From positions 1 to 64,000 of the forward strand of contig CAMAWM010000007.1 in assembly GCA_945861965.1 (NCBI GenBank): 64,000 nt of DNA, in the 5' to 3' direction. Under the pieces are notes generated by a model, which was given only the letters and a program-made list of their open reading frames with translations, made no database searches and had not been told where the DNA came from. This document shows positions 7,958-17,343 of this stretch, piece by piece (position 1 is the first letter of the stretch; each line of letters begins with the position of its first letter). The translations under genes were made by a program, and so were the position numbers. The stretch comes from Chitinophaga pinensis. GTDB taxonomy: Bacteria; Bacteroidota; Bacteroidia; UKL13-3.

Positions 7958-7965
7958 TATTTTTG
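7958..7965 (+). promoter_or_regulatory. -7 element (TATTTTTG) directly before the DUF3109 start
   Basis: A perfect TAnnTTTG lies five bases before the ATG at 7971. Transcription would start at or very near the start codon, implying a leaderless mRNA. No TTG is found at the ideal -33 distance. Confidence 0.4.
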
Positions 7966-7970
7966 CCCGA

Positions 7971-8543
7971 ATGATAATTCATGAATCCGCCTTAATAAGC
8001 GAAGATATTTTTGAAAAAAATTTTATTTGCAACTTGTCAAAATGCAAAGGTGCTTGCTGTGTTGAAGGCGATTTCGGAGCGCCAATTAGCAAAGAAGAAA
8101 TTGAAATACTTGAGAATGAAATTGAAAAAATCAAACCTTTTCTGTCAAAAAAATCGCTTGATTCGATTGAAGAAAAAGGAATTTGGGAAAAAGATAAAGA
8201 TGACGATTTGGTAACTACTTGTCTGCCTTCTGGCGAATGCAATTTTTCGGTTATGGATGAAAACAAAGTGTTGCATTGCGGAATTGAATTGGCTTTCAAA
8301 AGCAATAAAACAAGTTTTCAAAAACCCATCTCTTGCCACTTGTATCCAATTAGGATTACCAAAGTTGGCGAATACGAAGCATTAAATTACCATCGCTGGG
8401 ATATTTGCAAAGATGCCTGCACTTTGGGGAATGAACATAAAATACCGGTTTTCAAATTTTTGAAGTCTGCATTAAGTAGAAAGTTTGGAATAAAGTGGTA
8501 CAATGAACTTGAAAAAATTGCCGAGGCCTTGAATAAAAATTAA
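7971..8543 (+). CDS. DUF3109 family cysteine-rich protein
   Basis: 190 residues. It is rich in Cys: CNLSKCKGACC (about residues 20-30), CLPSGECNF, CGIEL, CHLYP and CKDAC. This matches DUF3109 and the related YkgJ-type (CxxCxxxCC) proteins, thought to bind Zn or Fe. No reaction is known for the family. The acidic, lysine-rich segment around 45-80 is an ordinary part of it. It ends three bases before the convergent stop of murF-alr. The start is supported by a -7 element just upstream. Confidence 0.85.
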   Translation: MIIHESALISEDIFEKNFICNLSKCKGACCVEGDFGAPISKEEIEILENEIEKIKPFLSKKSLDSIEEKGIWEKDKDDDLVTTCLPSGECNFSVMDENKVLHCGIELAFKSNKTSFQKPISCHLYPIRITKVGEYEALNYHRWDICKDACTLGNEHKIPVFKFLKSALSRKFGIKWYNELEKIAEALNKN

Positions 8544-8546
8544 TTC

Positions 8547-11024
8547 TTACTCATAAAAATAAACCCTTTTTACTCTTTGCGAAATTCCAGTAAGTATTTC
8601 ATAGGGTATTGTATCTATCTTTTTTGACAATTCAATTACTGTTGGGTTGTTCCCAAATACTATAACATCATCGCCCTCTTTGCAGTCAATAGCTGTTACA
8701 TCTACCATTGTCATATCCATGCAAATATTGCCAATAATTTTTGCCGGTTTCCCGTGTATCATTACAAAGCCTTTTCCATTCCCAAATTTTCTGTCAAGCC
8801 CATCAGCATAGCCAATTGCAACTATTGCGACACGCGACAATCGCTTCACTTTTCCTTTTCTTCCATAGCCAATACTTTCGTTAGAAAATATATTTCTAAT
8901 TTGTGAAATAACCGTTTTTAAAGTCCCAATTTGTTGCAGTTGTTTTTGAAACTTAGCGGCAGGATCTATTCCGTATAAACCAATTCCTAAACGCACCATA
9001 TCATATTGCGATTTTTGGAATCGAGCAATGGCTGCGCTATTCAAACAATGTCTTAAAATTTTATAATCGAAAGCCGAGCAGATTTTTGAAGACAAGGTTT
9101 CAAATTTTTTGATTTGTTGCAAAGTAAACGAATCGTGTTCTTTAGCTTCGCTAGCCGCAAGATGTGACAATACCGATTTCACATGAATGCTAGGATTTGA
9201 TTTTAACTTTTTTATTAATTCATCAATCTGAACTTCATCAAAACCTAATCTTTTCATTCCGCTATCAATTTCAATATGTATTGAAACCTCTTCACCGTCA
9301 GCTGCAGCTATCAATTCATCCAATATTTTCAAATTGTAAATTTCTGGCTCAAGGTTGTATTTTAATATTGAATCAAACCCCGCAACATTTGGATTCATAA
9401 CCATAATGGGCGTTTTAATTCCAGCATTTCGTAAAGTCACTCCTTCATCAGCATAGGCTACCGCCAGGTAATCAACTCTATTAAATTCCAATACTTTGGC
9501 AATTTCATACGATCCGGTACCGTAACTAAATGCTTTTACCATTGCCATTAATTTAACTCCTGGCTTCAGTTTGCTTCTATAAACATTTAGGTTGTTTGTT
9601 AATGCATCCAAATTGATTTCAAATACAGTTTCGTGAATTCTGCGTTCCAGCACTTTACTTATATTTTCTAATTGGAACTGACGCGAACCCTTTAACAATA
9701 TTATTTCATCGCGAAACGATAGGGGAGTCAATTGTTTTAAAAACGCATCAGTTGTCATAAAAAACTTAGAGTTGGGATTAAATAGACTTTTGTTTTTGAA
9801 AAGTTTTTCGCCAATTCCGATAAATTTTTGAATTTTTTTCTGTTGAATAATTTTAGCTACTTCTAGGTAAAGCTCTTTCGATTTCAATCCACTTTGATAA
9901 ATATCTGATAGTATTAGTGTTTTAGCATATCCAGCACTTTGCTGACTCATAAAATCCAACGCTATTTGAAGCGAGTTGATATCCGAATTATAGCTATCGT
10001 TAATCAACATACAATTGTTTATTCCCTCTCTCAACTGAAGTCTCATTTCAATTGCGTGCAATTCAGCAAATCTTTTTTTCCAAACATCGAGCTTGGAATC
10101 TAATAAACCCATGGATGAAAAATATGCTATGCAAGTACAAGCATTCCAAATGGAAGCCTCGTCAGTAAAAGGAATTTCAACTGTAAAATTAGTTTTGAGA
10201 ATAGAAAGTGTAGTTCTGCTTTTTACACTTTTTACTTGAATTAGAATGTTAGCCGATTTGTTTTTCCTACTCCACGAAAATGTTTTAAGTTGAGTTGATT
10301 TTTTTAAAAGTGCTTTAATTCCATCTTCTACTATTTTTTGATCCGAGCAATAAATCAACAATTTAGAGTTTTTAAACAACTTTAGTTTTTCGGCTAATTT
10401 TTCCTCGTTGTTTTTAAATCCCTCGTTGTGCGCTTGACCAAAAAAAGTGAAAATACCAATGTCTGGCTTAATAATTTTCTGCAAACGGCTCATTTCCTCT
10501 TTCATCGAAATGCCCGCTTCAAAAATCCCAACTTGGTGTTGATCATTAATTTGCCACACCGAAAGCGGAACGCCAACCTTAGAATTATAACTTTTAGGAC
10601 TTCTTACAATTTCAATTTCATCTTTCAACAACTGAAAAAGCCATTCTTTAACAATTGTTTTCCCGTTGCTTCCAGCAATTCCAATTACCGGAAAAGTAAA
10701 CTGCAAACGATGATAGGCTGCTATTTTTTGTAATGCGTCCAATCCGCTTGCAACTGAAACGACAGAAATATCTGTTTTTTTAAATGTTTCGCTTTTAAAA
10801 TTAGATTTTTCGACAATAAAATTTCTAACACCGGCATCATAAGCATCCTGCAAATAGTTGTGCCCATCGTTTTGCACACCTTTAATTGCTATAAATATGG
10901 AAGTTTCTGGATAAATAATTTTCCGCGAATCAATTAAAAGATGCTCCACAATTGAATCGGTGGCGTTTTTATAAATAAAATCACCAGCAATAATTTCAGC
11001 AATATTTTTTACAGAATATTTCAA
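8547..11024 (-). CDS. murF-alr: Bifunctional UDP-MurNAc-tripeptide:D-Ala-D-Ala ligase / alanine racemase
   Basis: 825 residues. The first ~455 form MurF, with the ATP-binding GIAGSNGKT motif near residue 130; it adds D-Ala-D-Ala to the UDP-MurNAc-tripeptide in the cytoplasm. The rest is alanine racemase: MVKAFSYGTG carries the PLP lysine, followed by SIGYGRKG, GYADGLDRKFG and NICMDMTMVDV. The fusion couples making D-alanine to using it and is common in Bacteroidota. A stop codon directly precedes the TTG start (TAA-TTG) and no in-frame ATG occurs in the conserved N-terminus, so TTG is the real start. It is divergent from recX. Confidence 0.95.
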   Translation of the reverse strand: MKYSVKNIAEIIAGDFIYKNATDSIVEHLLIDSRKIIYPETSIFIAIKGVQNDGHNYLQDAYDAGVRNFIVEKSNFKSETFKKTDISVVSVASGLDALQKIAAYHRLQFTFPVIGIAGSNGKTIVKEWLFQLLKDEIEIVRSPKSYNSKVGVPLSVWQINDQHQVGIFEAGISMKEEMSRLQKIIKPDIGIFTFFGQAHNEGFKNNEEKLAEKLKLFKNSKLLIYCSDQKIVEDGIKALLKKSTQLKTFSWSRKNKSANILIQVKSVKSRTTLSILKTNFTVEIPFTDEASIWNACTCIAYFSSMGLLDSKLDVWKKRFAELHAIEMRLQLREGINNCMLINDSYNSDINSLQIALDFMSQQSAGYAKTLILSDIYQSGLKSKELYLEVAKIIQQKKIQKFIGIGEKLFKNKSLFNPNSKFFMTTDAFLKQLTPLSFRDEIILLKGSRQFQLENISKVLERRIHETVFEINLDALTNNLNVYRSKLKPGVKLMAMVKAFSYGTGSYEIAKVLEFNRVDYLAVAYADEGVTLRNAGIKTPIMVMNPNVAGFDSILKYNLEPEIYNLKILDELIAAADGEEVSIHIEIDSGMKRLGFDEVQIDELIKKLKSNPSIHVKSVLSHLAASEAKEHDSFTLQQIKKFETLSSKICSAFDYKILRHCLNSAAIARFQKSQYDMVRLGIGLYGIDPAAKFQKQLQQIGTLKTVISQIRNIFSNESIGYGRKGKVKRLSRVAIVAIGYADGLDRKFGNGKGFVMIHGKPAKIIGNICMDMTMVDVTAIDCKEGDDVIVFGNNPTVIELSKKIDTIPYEILTGISQRVKRVYFYE

Positions 11025-11084
11025 TTAATTAAAATAAAAACAAAACATTGCGCAATCAAATAAAAATAGCTCGAATTATTGTTA

Positions 11085-11555
11085 ATGTATAAAAAAGAAA
11101 ATAAAATTTTATCGCCAAACGATGTTTTACTGAAAGCTGCAAATTATTGTGCTTATCAAGAACGTTGTCACGAAGAAGTAAAACAACGACTTGCAGAACT
11201 TGGTGTTTATGGCACAAGAGCATTAGAAATAATATCAGAGTTAATTAGGCTAAACTATTTAAACGAGGAAAGATTTGCCAAAGCATATGCAGGAGGGAAG
11301 TTTAGAATAAAAAAATGGGGGAGGAACAGAATAATTTACGAATTAAAGCTGAAGAAAATATCGGAATATTGTATTTCAGAGAGTTTAAAGGAAATAGATC
11401 AAACTGATTATTTGGAAACATTGCAACAGCTTGCAACTGAAAAAATCGATTCGTTAAAAGATAAAAACATACTAATTAAAAAAAATAAAACCGCTAAGTT
11501 TCTTATTGGAAAAGGGTATGAGGCAAATTTAGTTTGGGACATTTTGAATAAATAG
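11085..11555 (+). CDS. recX: Regulatory protein RecX
   Basis: 156 residues from the ATG at 11085; the track's TTG two codons earlier is less likely. It has the three-helix repeats of RecX: YCAYQERCHEEVKQRLAELG in the first, LNEERFAKAYAGGKFRIKKWG in the second, and YLIGKGYEANLVWDIL-like residues in the last. RecX binds RecA filaments and limits recombination. recA is not in the window. The gene stands alone, divergent from murF-alr. Confidence 0.88.
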   Translation: MYKKENKILSPNDVLLKAANYCAYQERCHEEVKQRLAELGVYGTRALEIISELIRLNYLNEERFAKAYAGGKFRIKKWGRNRIIYELKLKKISEYCISESLKEIDQTDYLETLQQLATEKIDSLKDKNILIKKNKTAKFLIGKGYEANLVWDILNK

Positions 11556-11575
11556 CTTCAACACATACATTTGAA

Positions 11576-11583
11576 CCGTTTTC
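11576..11583 (+). promoter_or_regulatory. Possible -7 element (TACATTTG) upstream of the TPR gene
   Basis: A perfect TAnnTTTG lies 49 bases before the ATG of the TPR gene at 11633. A TTTG upstream is too far away to be a well-spaced -33 element. Confidence 0.35.
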
Positions 11584-11632
11584 TGGCATAAAATTTACTA
11601 CATCAAAAAAGAATTATAAATACAAAATAAGC

Positions 11633-13051
11633 ATGAAAAAAATACTTAGCATTTTCATTTCAATAGCAAGTCTTGGCGTATTTGCTCAATCAAGCAATGT
11701 TGAAACAGTCGGAGTTTTTTTAAGTAGATCAGAGCTTACATTGATAGAAATGGAAGATGCGAAAAAAGCAATAGACGCAGCAGCAGTGCACGAAGACACA
11801 AAAAATTTAGCAAAAATGTGGTTTTTTAGAGCCGCATTGTACGATACGCTTTATAAAAATCCATTATTTGCCGGAATCGATCCTGATGGAACTGAGAAAT
11901 TTGCGATTGCATGTATGAAATGTATGGAAACAGACATCAAAAAACGATACATTGATTATTGCGAATACGCAATTGTAAACAGTGCATTTGCTGCTTACAA
12001 TGAAGCTTTTAAGAATGGAGAAGCTGCGAATTACGCAAAAGCAAACATGTTTTATCAAATGGTTTTAGACGTTTTGCCTTTTGATAAAAACAAAGACATG
12101 GAGAAAAATGATATTACCGAAAAGAGAGTTTTGTTTAATATGATGTATTTTTCTATGAAATCGAAAGATGTAATCAACAGCAAAAAATATTTACTTCGAT
12201 TAATTGAACTAAACTACGAGGATCATTTGTTGTTTATCTACCTGAGCAATATTTATTTAGAAGAGAAAGACACCGCAAATGCAATAAAATATATTGAACA
12301 AGGAAGAATTAAATACCCTAACGAGAAAGACTTGATTAACTCAGAATTGAATATTTACATTGTTCAAGGCAAGCAAGATGTATTGCTTAAAAAGATTGAA
12401 TTTGCAACGGAACAAAAACCAGACGATCCAGATTTAATTTACATACGAGGAAACATGTACGATTCGTATTCAAGCGACTTATTAAAGAGAGCGAAAATCT
12501 TAAGCGATAGTTCAAATAAACCAAATAAACTATCTAAGAATGAATTAAATACACAAAAGAAAAAATCCATACTTGACAATTGCAAAAGCTTAACTACTCA
12601 AGCTCAAATATTCATGAATTCTTCTTTAGAATACACAGCAAAAGCAGAAAAAGATTACATCGCAGCATTAGAAATCAATCCGGATATGATTGATGCATTA
12701 TACAATTTGGGAGCTTTAAACAACAATAAAAGCAATTCGATTACCGAAAAGATAAAGGCAATAGAAAGTAAAAGCCAAGCAGAATACGATAAAAAGTATT
12801 CAGTATTCAAAAAAACTCAAGATTCAATTCTTTATGTATCATTGAGTTACTTTTCAAAAGCATTAGAAATTGTTGAAACCAAAAGCGAAAGCGATAAGCC
12901 AAAAAAGATATTTAAGTATGGATATTTAAAAGATATTTTTTACAACATTCAAATGCTTTACGCAAGCTTGAATAAGCAAGATAAATTTATTGAATTCAAG
13001 AAGAGAAAGGACGAGGCAACTGCTATGTATAAATCACTAACTACTGAATAG
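11633..13051 (+). CDS. Secreted TPR-repeat protein of unknown function
   Basis: 472 residues. A signal peptide (MKKILSIFISIASLGVFAQ) is followed by helical repeats with TPR character, for example LFIYLSNIYLEEKDTANAIK and AALEINPDMIDALYNLGALN (about residue 350). A long lysine-rich helical region runs from about 370 to 450. Such proteins are frequent in the Bacteroidota periplasm or outer membrane and usually act as scaffolds. No enzymatic domain is visible. It converges on rsmG across a 90-base AT-rich gap that contains a short dyad (TTAACATAATGTTAA). Confidence 0.75.
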   Translation: MKKILSIFISIASLGVFAQSSNVETVGVFLSRSELTLIEMEDAKKAIDAAAVHEDTKNLAKMWFFRAALYDTLYKNPLFAGIDPDGTEKFAIACMKCMETDIKKRYIDYCEYAIVNSAFAAYNEAFKNGEAANYAKANMFYQMVLDVLPFDKNKDMEKNDITEKRVLFNMMYFSMKSKDVINSKKYLLRLIELNYEDHLLFIYLSNIYLEEKDTANAIKYIEQGRIKYPNEKDLINSELNIYIVQGKQDVLLKKIEFATEQKPDDPDLIYIRGNMYDSYSSDLLKRAKILSDSSNKPNKLSKNELNTQKKKSILDNCKSLTTQAQIFMNSSLEYTAKAEKDYIAALEINPDMIDALYNLGALNNNKSNSITEKIKAIESKSQAEYDKKYSVFKKTQDSILYVSLSYFSKALEIVETKSESDKPKKIFKYGYLKDIFYNIQMLYASLNKQDKFIEFKKRKDEATAMYKSLTTE

Positions 13052-13141
13052 TGCTAAGCATTAAATAAGAAGCAAATTATTGACATTTAAAACAATACAA
13101 CTTAACATAATGTTAATTATAAGACTTTAATAAACTTAAAC

Positions 13142-13774
13142 TTAGTGAATATAGATTAGCTTCTTAGTATTAAAATATTCCTCGTCAAACCATTTATCTA
13201 ATCCAATCTCGTCAAACAGAAGCTTTCTATTAATCTTTTTTAGGTCTGAAATTTCCTCGTTTAAAATCCCACCTTTTAATAATAGATATCCATTTATTTT
13301 GGAATTAAAACTATTTGCCTCTAAATAATCCTGCGTCCATCTATAAATTTTTTCTAAGGAACTTACAGCTCTACTTGTTATAAAATCAAACTTTTCATTT
13401 AAGTCTTCAACCCTTCCAACAACAAAATCTATATTCATTAACCCTAAAGATTGACTAATCGATTCAGCAACAAGTATTTTTTTTTCTACCGAATCGCAAA
13501 GTGTAAACTTGGCCTCTGGAAATAAAATTGCAAGCGGAATACCTGGCAAACCTCCACCAGTACCAAAGTCTAACACTTTTGTGCCCTTTGAAAAGCTTAT
13601 AAACTTTGCGATTGAAATACTATGCAAAACATGCTTTTCATATAAATAATCAATATCTTTTCTTGATATAACATTGATTTTCGCATTCCAGTCAGCATAT
13701 AGCGATTCTAAGGCCTTGAATTGCTCAATTTGTTTTGATGTAATTTTGGGAAAATACTTTAAAATAATATCCAT
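13142..13774 (-). CDS. rsmG: 16S rRNA (guanine527-N7)-methyltransferase RsmG
   Basis: 210 residues, normal for the family. It contains NAKINVISRKDIDYLYEKHVLHS (about 30-52), then the SAM-binding loop VLDFGTGGGLPGIPLAILFP (about 66-86), and DFITSRAVSSLEKI further on. The enzyme methylates G527 of 16S rRNA in the cytoplasm. The gene is transcribed alone and converges on the TPR gene. Confidence 0.95.
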   Translation of the reverse strand: MDIILKYFPKITSKQIEQFKALESLYADWNAKINVISRKDIDYLYEKHVLHSISIAKFISFSKGTKVLDFGTGGGLPGIPLAILFPEAKFTLCDSVEKKILVAESISQSLGLMNIDFVVGRVEDLNEKFDFITSRAVSSLEKIYRWTQDYLEANSFNSKINGYLLLKGGILNEEISDLKKINRKLLFDEIGLDKWFDEEYFNTKKLIYIH

Positions 13775-13826
13775 TATAAAATGTTAGATCGACTATATAA
13801 ATAATCGCCAAAGGTAATATTAAAGC

Positions 13827-14954
13827 TTACCAAATTTTTCTTTCCTTAGCCAACATGCCTACCAAACCAAAAACGTAAGCGTAAATCAAATAAAAGACAT
13901 CAAGTATTGGCAAAAAATAAATAAGATTAATGCTGTTTAGTTTTTTAAATCCAAAATAATATACAGCAGATTGCGAAACAAGTTTTAATACATAAATACC
14001 CAATGCGATTTTCCAGTGCATTTGCATTAAAATCAAAATAAAAAAACTTGCATAAAATAGCATCAACACTATGAAATAAACTCCAAGTAAAGTCTTGTCT
14101 TTTGACTTGTACAACTTACCTGTTGTGTTGTGTCGCATTTTCTGATTCGCCCACTCTGCATAGGTTTTCTTCGATTCTGTAAAAGTAAATGAGTTCGGAT
14201 TTATTTGTATTGCGACATTTGATTTTGTTGCGTTTTCATTTACAAACAAATCGTCATCTCCGCTTAAAATATGCTGATGTTTTGCATAGCCTTTATTTTT
14301 AAAAAACAGCTCTTTCGTATAAGCCAAATTTCTACCAATACCCATAAAAGCATTGTTTTTTATTGCGGCCGAAAAATAGAAAAATGCAGTTTGAACTGTT
14401 TCAAAACGAATAAATAAATTCAACAAATTATTTGAAGCTTTGTATGGCGAGAAACCAAGTACAATTTCTTTCCCATCGGCAAATTGCCCTTGCATCAATT
14501 GCAACCACTGATTACTTGAAGGCTTGCAATCTGCATCTGTAAACAAAAGTTTTTCATATTTAGCAGCCTTAATGCCCATTGTAAGTGCAAATTTTTTGCC
14601 TGTAGGATATTTTTCTTGTTCTAAAAGCTTGCAAATTTTTAAATGAGGATAAACTTCTTGATAATATTCCAGTAGTTTTTGACTCTCGTCCCAACTGCAA
14701 TCGTTTATCACAACAACTTCGTATTCAGGATAGTCTTGTTCTAAAATTGCTTTTAAATTTTTCTCTAAATTTCTATATTCATTGCGAGCCGAAATTATTA
14801 TCGAAACGGGTTCATTGGTTTCATTTACAATTTCGCTTGGCTTATAAAAACTAAATGCTGCAATCTGAAAAAAATAATAATACAATAACACGGCACAGGA
14901 TGCGCTAAGCATCGTTAAGAAAACTATTTCTATAAACACAAATTCTTCATTCAT
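13827..14954 (-). CDS. Membrane-bound family 2 glycosyltransferase
   Basis: 375 residues from the ATG at 14954; the track's TTG start three codons earlier is weaker. It opens with a membrane helix (about 7-30). A GT-A domain follows with VSIIISARNEYRNLEKNLKA, VVINDCSW, the DADCKPS metal motif and GDDDLFVNENA, and three membrane helices close the protein. This layout fits processive or lipid-linked sugar transferases. The Q-x-x-R-W motif of synthases is replaced by WANQKMRH. Substrate unknown. The gene is divergent from arginase and not part of the polysaccharide set upstream. Confidence 0.85.
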   Translation of the reverse strand: MNEEFVFIEIVFLTMLSASCAVLLYYYFFQIAAFSFYKPSEIVNETNEPVSIIISARNEYRNLEKNLKAILEQDYPEYEVVVINDCSWDESQKLLEYYQEVYPHLKICKLLEQEKYPTGKKFALTMGIKAAKYEKLLFTDADCKPSSNQWLQLMQGQFADGKEIVLGFSPYKASNNLLNLFIRFETVQTAFFYFSAAIKNNAFMGIGRNLAYTKELFFKNKGYAKHQHILSGDDDLFVNENATKSNVAIQINPNSFTFTESKKTYAEWANQKMRHNTTGKLYKSKDKTLLGVYFIVLMLFYASFFILILMQMHWKIALGIYVLKLVSQSAVYYFGFKKLNSINLIYFLPILDVFYLIYAYVFGLVGMLAKERKIW

Positions 14955-15047
14955 ATCGTGCAAAAATAAACTCTGAAACTTGCCTTGCTACAACCGAATT
15001 TCAACATGCTGTGAATTGCATCAAAAATACCTTAAGTATTATTTTAG

Positions 15048-15055
15048 TACATTCG
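15048..15055 (+). promoter_or_regulatory. Possible -7 element of the arginase gene (TACATTCG)
   Basis: TACATTCG is the same eight bases seen before the flippase gene. It lies 26 bases before the GTG at 15082 and downstream of the track's TTG start at 14980, which supports the shorter reading frame. Confidence 0.35.
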
Positions 15056-15081
15056 CAGAATTCATCATCTTAAATTCTTTC

Positions 15082-16017
15082 GTGAATCGTGTAAAAATAG
15101 TAAGCATAGAGTCAGACTTCGGAGCTGGGAAAAAGGGCGCTAAATTAGGCCCTCGCGCATTGTTACAAAAAATCCGCTCAGCCAATATTCCATTATTAAA
15201 AGATTCAACAAATGTGAATATTTCAATGGGCGATGCTACTGAAAACATACTTTTCCCGTTTTCAAAAAACATTGATTCAATACTTCAAATTCAAAACGAT
15301 TCGATGTTTCAAATTGAAAACGTTTTGGCCGCCAATGAATTTCCTTTGATATTAAGTGGCGATCATTTTAACGCAGTTTCTGCTATTTCAGCAATCAAAA
15401 ATCACTTTCCCGAAAAACGACTTGGTATAGTTTGGATTGATGCCCATGCTGATTTGCATTCGCCATACACAACGCCATCTGGCAACATGCACGGCATGCC
15501 TTTGGCCGCAATGTTAGGAATTAAAAAGCCCGAAAACCCAAGGAATGATATCGACAATCAAACCATGAAATTATGGGATTGTTTAGTTGAACTTGGCGAG
15601 AAAAAAATATGCCCAAAAATTATTTCTAAAGACTTGGTGATAATTGATTTGAGAAATTATGAAGACGAAGAATTTGCATTATTGAACGAGAAAAACATTA
15701 AGTTTTTTACATCACAAGTCATTAAAGAGATTGGGATTGAAACTGTAGTTTCGCTAACACTTGAGCAATTAAGCGAATGCGATTTAATTTATGTTTCATT
15801 TGATGTGGACAGTCTTGATCCTGAAATTTCAATCGGAACAGGAACCCCAGCACCTGGCGGATTATCGATAAAAGAAGCTACTTATATTTTAAAAAATCTA
15901 GTGCATCACCGAAAAACTGTTGCATTAGAAATTACAGAAATCAACCCTTTGCTTGATCGCGAAAACCCAATGGAAGATGTTGTTTTGGAACTTCTGAAAA
16001 AAATATTTACCACTTAA
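15082..16017 (+). CDS. Arginase (ureohydrolase family)
   Basis: 311 residues from GTG at 15082. The track start at 14980 adds 34 residues with no family character and lies before the likely promoter. The manganese ligands are visible in LSGDHFNAV, WIDAHADLHSPYTTPSGN and YVSFDVDSLDPEISIGTG, plus ALEITEINPLLD near the end. The T-T-P-S-G-N-x-H-G-M-P-L-A-A string is more like arginase (arginine to ornithine plus urea) than agmatinase or formimidoylglutamase. The first ligand motif is S-G-D-H instead of G-G-D-H, a mild change. No urease or other arginine genes are adjacent. Confidence 0.85.
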   Translation: MNRVKIVSIESDFGAGKKGAKLGPRALLQKIRSANIPLLKDSTNVNISMGDATENILFPFSKNIDSILQIQNDSMFQIENVLAANEFPLILSGDHFNAVSAISAIKNHFPEKRLGIVWIDAHADLHSPYTTPSGNMHGMPLAAMLGIKKPENPRNDIDNQTMKLWDCLVELGEKKICPKIISKDLVIIDLRNYEDEEFALLNEKNIKFFTSQVIKEIGIETVVSLTLEQLSECDLIYVSFDVDSLDPEISIGTGTPAPGGLSIKEATYILKNLVHHRKTVALEITEINPLLDRENPMEDVVLELLKKIFTT

Positions 16018-16024
16018 AAAATTA

Positions 16025-17218
16025 ATGAAAAAAATAGCCCCCTCATTGTTTCTGCTTTTTTATTGTCAATTTGCAAAAGCGCAAACCTTGCCAAAACTTG
16101 GAAATGACACACTTATTGATGTGGCTTGTTGGAATATAGAATGGTTTGGAGATGTTAGCAATGGTCCAACAAATGAGGCTTTGCAATTTTCAAATGTTCT
16201 GGCCGTAATGAATCAAACGGGAATGGATGTTTGGGCAGTTGAAGAAATGAGCAGCAGCGCTACTTTTGCAAGTCTTACAAGTCAGTTGTCTGGTTTTTCA
16301 AGTACAAATTCAACATTTAGCCAAACGCAAAAGATGTGTTTGTTTTGGAAGAATTCAATGTTTGAATTTATATCAAGTCAACACATATTAACTTCATACA
16401 ATTACGACTTTGCATCAAGACCACCATTGATGGTAACGCTAAAAACAATAGTTGACACAGCTATATTCAAACCTGACACCTTTTATTTTATAGTATTGCA
16501 CATGAAAGCTCAAAGCGAAAGCGATGATGCCGGAAGACTTCAATCCTACACTAGAAGAAAAAACGCTTCAGGTTGGCTTAAAACGTATTTAGAAACTACA
16601 CTTTTAGCGAAAAAATATTTTGTGTTAGGAGATTGGAACGATGACCTGATAAACTCAATATACAGCAGCTCCTACCCTACTCCATTCAAAAACTTTTTAG
16701 ATGCGGGGTATTTATTTTTAACAAAACCGCTGTGTGATGCCGGAAAAAAATCATACGCTTTTGGTAGCAGTATGATTGATCACATTATGATTTCAGATTC
16801 GTTGAGGCCTTTTTATTTAAACAATTCGTGCAATGTGTTTGACAATATTGGGTCTTATATTTTAAATGCTAGCAGCAATACATCCGATCATTATCTGGTT
16901 TATTCTAAATTTTTAAACAACAGGAAACCAATAACAATAAAAGATAGCAGCCAAGTTGGAGTGAATGATTTGGCCAATATCGAATCCTTTAAAATATTCC
17001 CAAATCCAAGTAAGGGAAAGTTTTCGCTAGAAAACAATAGCAATGCTGTATTAACTATTTCTTTGCTTGATTATTATGGTAAAGAATTGTTACTAATAGA
17101 TGACTTTAAATCTGGAGAATTGGATTTTTCAAAATTCGCAAAAGGATATTATTTTCTCAAAATCAAATCTAAAAATTCAATTTCATACATAAACCATAAA
17201 TTAATTTTGTGTGATTGA
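16025..17218 (+). CDS. T9SS-exported endonuclease/exonuclease/phosphatase family protein
   Basis: 397 residues. A signal peptide (to about residue 19) precedes an EEP domain: CWNIEWFGD (about 35), VWAVEEMSS, FIVLHMKAQS, FVLGDWNDD and NTSDHYLVYSKF (about 290). These supply the N, E, H, D/N and D-H positions of the fold. The last ~75 residues (FKIFPNPSKGKFSLENNS to the end) are a T9SS type A sorting domain, so the protein should be secreted or held on the surface. It probably hydrolyses phosphodiesters, most likely extracellular DNA, but the substrate is an inference. It follows arginase by seven bases. Confidence 0.85.
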   Translation: MKKIAPSLFLLFYCQFAKAQTLPKLGNDTLIDVACWNIEWFGDVSNGPTNEALQFSNVLAVMNQTGMDVWAVEEMSSSATFASLTSQLSGFSSTNSTFSQTQKMCLFWKNSMFEFISSQHILTSYNYDFASRPPLMVTLKTIVDTAIFKPDTFYFIVLHMKAQSESDDAGRLQSYTRRKNASGWLKTYLETTLLAKKYFVLGDWNDDLINSIYSSSYPTPFKNFLDAGYLFLTKPLCDAGKKSYAFGSSMIDHIMISDSLRPFYLNNSCNVFDNIGSYILNASSNTSDHYLVYSKFLNNRKPITIKDSSQVGVNDLANIESFKIFPNPSKGKFSLENNSNAVLTISLLDYYGKELLLIDDFKSGELDFSKFAKGYYFLKIKSKNSISYINHKLILCD

Positions 17219-17296
17219 GGATAATTGAAACAATCACAATCAATAAAGAATTCAACTATTGCAAGGCGAAATAAATCATATTGTTGAAAACATCCT

Positions 17297-17326
17297 TTTG
17301 GCATCTTTAAAAAAAACTTATTTTTG
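17297..17326 (+). promoter_or_regulatory. Promoter of carA (TTTG-N18-TATTTTTG)
   Basis: TTTG at 17297-17300 and a perfect TAnnTTTG at 17319-17326 are separated by 18 bases, close to the Bacteroidota consensus spacing. The predicted start of transcription is about 10 bases before the TTG start codon of carA. Confidence 0.55.
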
Positions 17327-17343
17327 CCAAAATCCACACAACA

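Noticed and set aside
13102-13116. TTAACATAATGTTAA dyad between the TPR gene and rsmG as a terminator
   Set aside because: Stem is short and AT-only in its core with no T-run; too weak to call.
14980-15081. 34-residue N-terminal extension of arginase in the track
   Set aside because: Begins at TTG upstream of a likely -7 element and has no similarity to arginase; GTG at 15082 fits better.
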